Below are positions 62,662-64,000 of a DNA stretch of 64,000 nt, one piece after another; position 1 is the first letter of the stretch, and the number at the start of each line of letters is the position of its first letter. The stretch comes from Argopecten irradians (Eukaryota; Mollusca; Bivalvia; Pectinida; Pectinidae). Location: assembly GCF_041381155.1 (NCBI RefSeq), contig NC_091147.1:28059349-28123348 (forward strand). Direction: 5' to 3'. The notes beneath the pieces are model-generated. The model worked only from the letters and a program-made list of their open reading frames with translations. It was not told where the DNA came from and searched no databases. The position numbers and the translations under genes were made by a program.

Positions 62662-63085
62662 GTTAAGAAATAGTTACATCGATGCTTCTAATTTATTTTT
62701 CAGACTACTTGATAAAACAGATACGTTTAAATGTACGATTCCATTGATTTCCCAATGCATTATATTTTCTAAATCAATACGCAACGTCGACGTATCTTTT
62801 GTGACGTCATGATAACGTCGGGTATCTGTCAATCAGAAAGTCGGATTTAGTATGAAAACAAATAAAAACTAATTATTTAATGTTAACAATGCCATCCATG
62901 TTCTGTTGTCTAACATAACATTTGAGCACAATGAATATCGCTGAAATCGAACATCGTACGTGTATAGCTTGAAAAAAACCATAGTAAAGACAAGAGAAAA
63001 TATACCTTTCACGCATACAAGACGTCGTTTAATATATATTTGAAGTTGTTTGATTCTCTTTCAGTATAGTCCAAATCAGTTCGCC

Positions 63086-63103
63086 ATGAAGACAATTACA
63101 TTC
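63086..63103 (+). CDS. Candidate first coding exon of a fourth gene (start of a signal peptide)
   Basis: ATG AAG ACA ATT ACA TTC is followed by GTGAGT, giving MKTITF in phase 0. Size, phase and character match the tiny first exons of LRR-1 and LRR-2, and the spacing (10.6 kb after LRR-3) fits the cluster. No main exon lies within the remaining 900 bp, so it would be outside the window. Weak on its own, since such patterns occur by chance. Confidence 0.35.
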
Positions 63104-63889
63104 GTGAGTACTTGGCCAGATTTAATATCACTATTTTTTTTCTTCTTTTAAAGTTATATGTGCTATAACTGGGTAAAAATTGATATGCTATTTTTTTTCT
63201 TCAGTTATTTATTGACAATCATTCATTTGATGAATTATGCTGTGAAAATCATTCAAAGGCACAGACATAAATCTATAATGCTTTCTAGACATTAACTTCG
63301 TTTCTTGTAGTTAATTTATGCTATATAAATATTATTGTTTTTACATTTTACGTATATTTAGTTTAAATAAAATTTATAGAAGTCACTTTATATTTACTAA
63401 CATCACTGTAATAAATCCAAAAAGAAAAAGAAGACCACAAATTGGCTCTGTGCTTTACTCGTTTGTACTTATTATGTTGCATTGTAGACGTATTTATCAT
63501 AAAGAATTGCCAATATTCATTTAAAAATCTTACTACTGGACTTTGTCAGAATTTCTTATTTTAGTAATACACTTACCATGTTGAGGTACCGAATTAAAAA
63601 TTGTCTTGACTTTATCACTTTAAAGTGCCGTAATTGGGCGAAATTTTTGACATTATATCATTTCAGTAATTTGTTGCAAAGTATGATGCCATATAAACTG
63701 TAGTAATAATGCACTGTAAAATTATTTTTTTATGCATTATGTATATTTAGATGGAATCATACGTGCAGAAGCCATTAAAAATAACTAATAACACTGTAAA
63801 ATTAAATGTGAATTGGAATTGTAGATCACATCCTGGTTTAATGGTCTGACATAATGGTCTAAATATTATTATTCTAGTAGCTCTACTTC
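63104..63889. other. No gene recognised
   Basis: Would be intron of the candidate gene at 63086. AT-rich, with no clear features. Confidence 0.35.
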
Positions 63890-64000
63890 AAACCTTTGCA
63901 TTTTAAATATTATAATTATCTAAATCAAAATGTCGGTACATTTTGGTGGTGAATAAAATATCAAAACCTCTTCTTGATTCGTCAGCATGAAAGTACATTT
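63890..64000 (+). repeat. Repeat family D, copy cut by the right window edge
   Basis: AACCTTTGCATTTTAAATA, TTTGGTGGTGAATAAAATAT and CTTCTTGATTCGTCAGCATG match the ends of the copies at 17800-17900 and 37240-37345. Confidence 0.5.

Noticed and set aside
1-64000. CRISPR array, rRNA genes, viral or LTR-type fossils
   Set aside because: No regularly spaced short repeats with unique spacers, no rRNA motifs, and no polymerase, integrase, capsid or envelope motifs or long terminal direct repeats were seen. The tandem arrays have no unique spacers.

Overview
The window is AT-rich animal DNA with short exons, long introns and many dispersed repeats. Two kinds of evidence suggest a bivalve mollusc, perhaps a scallop: large secreted or membrane proteins with vWD/EGF or leucine-rich repeats, and tRNA-derived SINEs with the tail pattern I associate with molluscs. 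The species assignment is inference; the gene structures below come from the sequence.

387-22331 (+): the 3' 17 exons of a type I membrane protein of the von Willebrand factor D and EGF domain (VWDE) type. In order it has a D8C-like cysteine domain, a beta-rich region, a vWD domain, a furin-like basic site, an EGF module, a second beta-rich region, a short Cys-rich module, one transmembrane helix and a 50-residue basic tail. Splice phases agree across all 16 junctions. The exception is inside exon 8 (9224-9416), which carries one base too many. The first exon(s), with the signal peptide, lie upstream of the window.

22332-30969: no gene recognised. It holds a direct duplication (about 23.64-25.17 kb), tandem arrays and two small DNA transposons.

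31739-52462: three paralogous secreted leucine-rich-repeat genes. LRR-1 (minus, 38043-31739) and LRR-2 (plus, 39670-42272) are divergent, with 1.6 kb between their start codons. LRR-3 (plus, 51056-52462) follows 9 kb later. In LRR-1 and LRR-2 a tiny first exon encodes only the start of the signal peptide and joins, in phase 0, one large exon carrying the rest. A similar tiny ATG exon with a donor at 63086-63103 may start a fourth member beyond the right edge.

53.5-60.5 kb is mobile-element DNA. A 4.6-kb foldback-type element (54279-58847) has inverted ends that continue into two different tandem arrays. A retroposon-like copy with a 17-bp target duplication lies inside it and is itself interrupted by another repeat. 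Palindromic repeat families flank it on both sides.

The clearest transposition event is in an intron of the VWDE-like gene. A 2.19-kb element (12905-15090) with 16-bp inverted ends and a TTAA target duplication splits a SINE into two halves. No intact transposase, reverse transcriptase, rRNA gene, CRISPR array or viral fossil was recognised.
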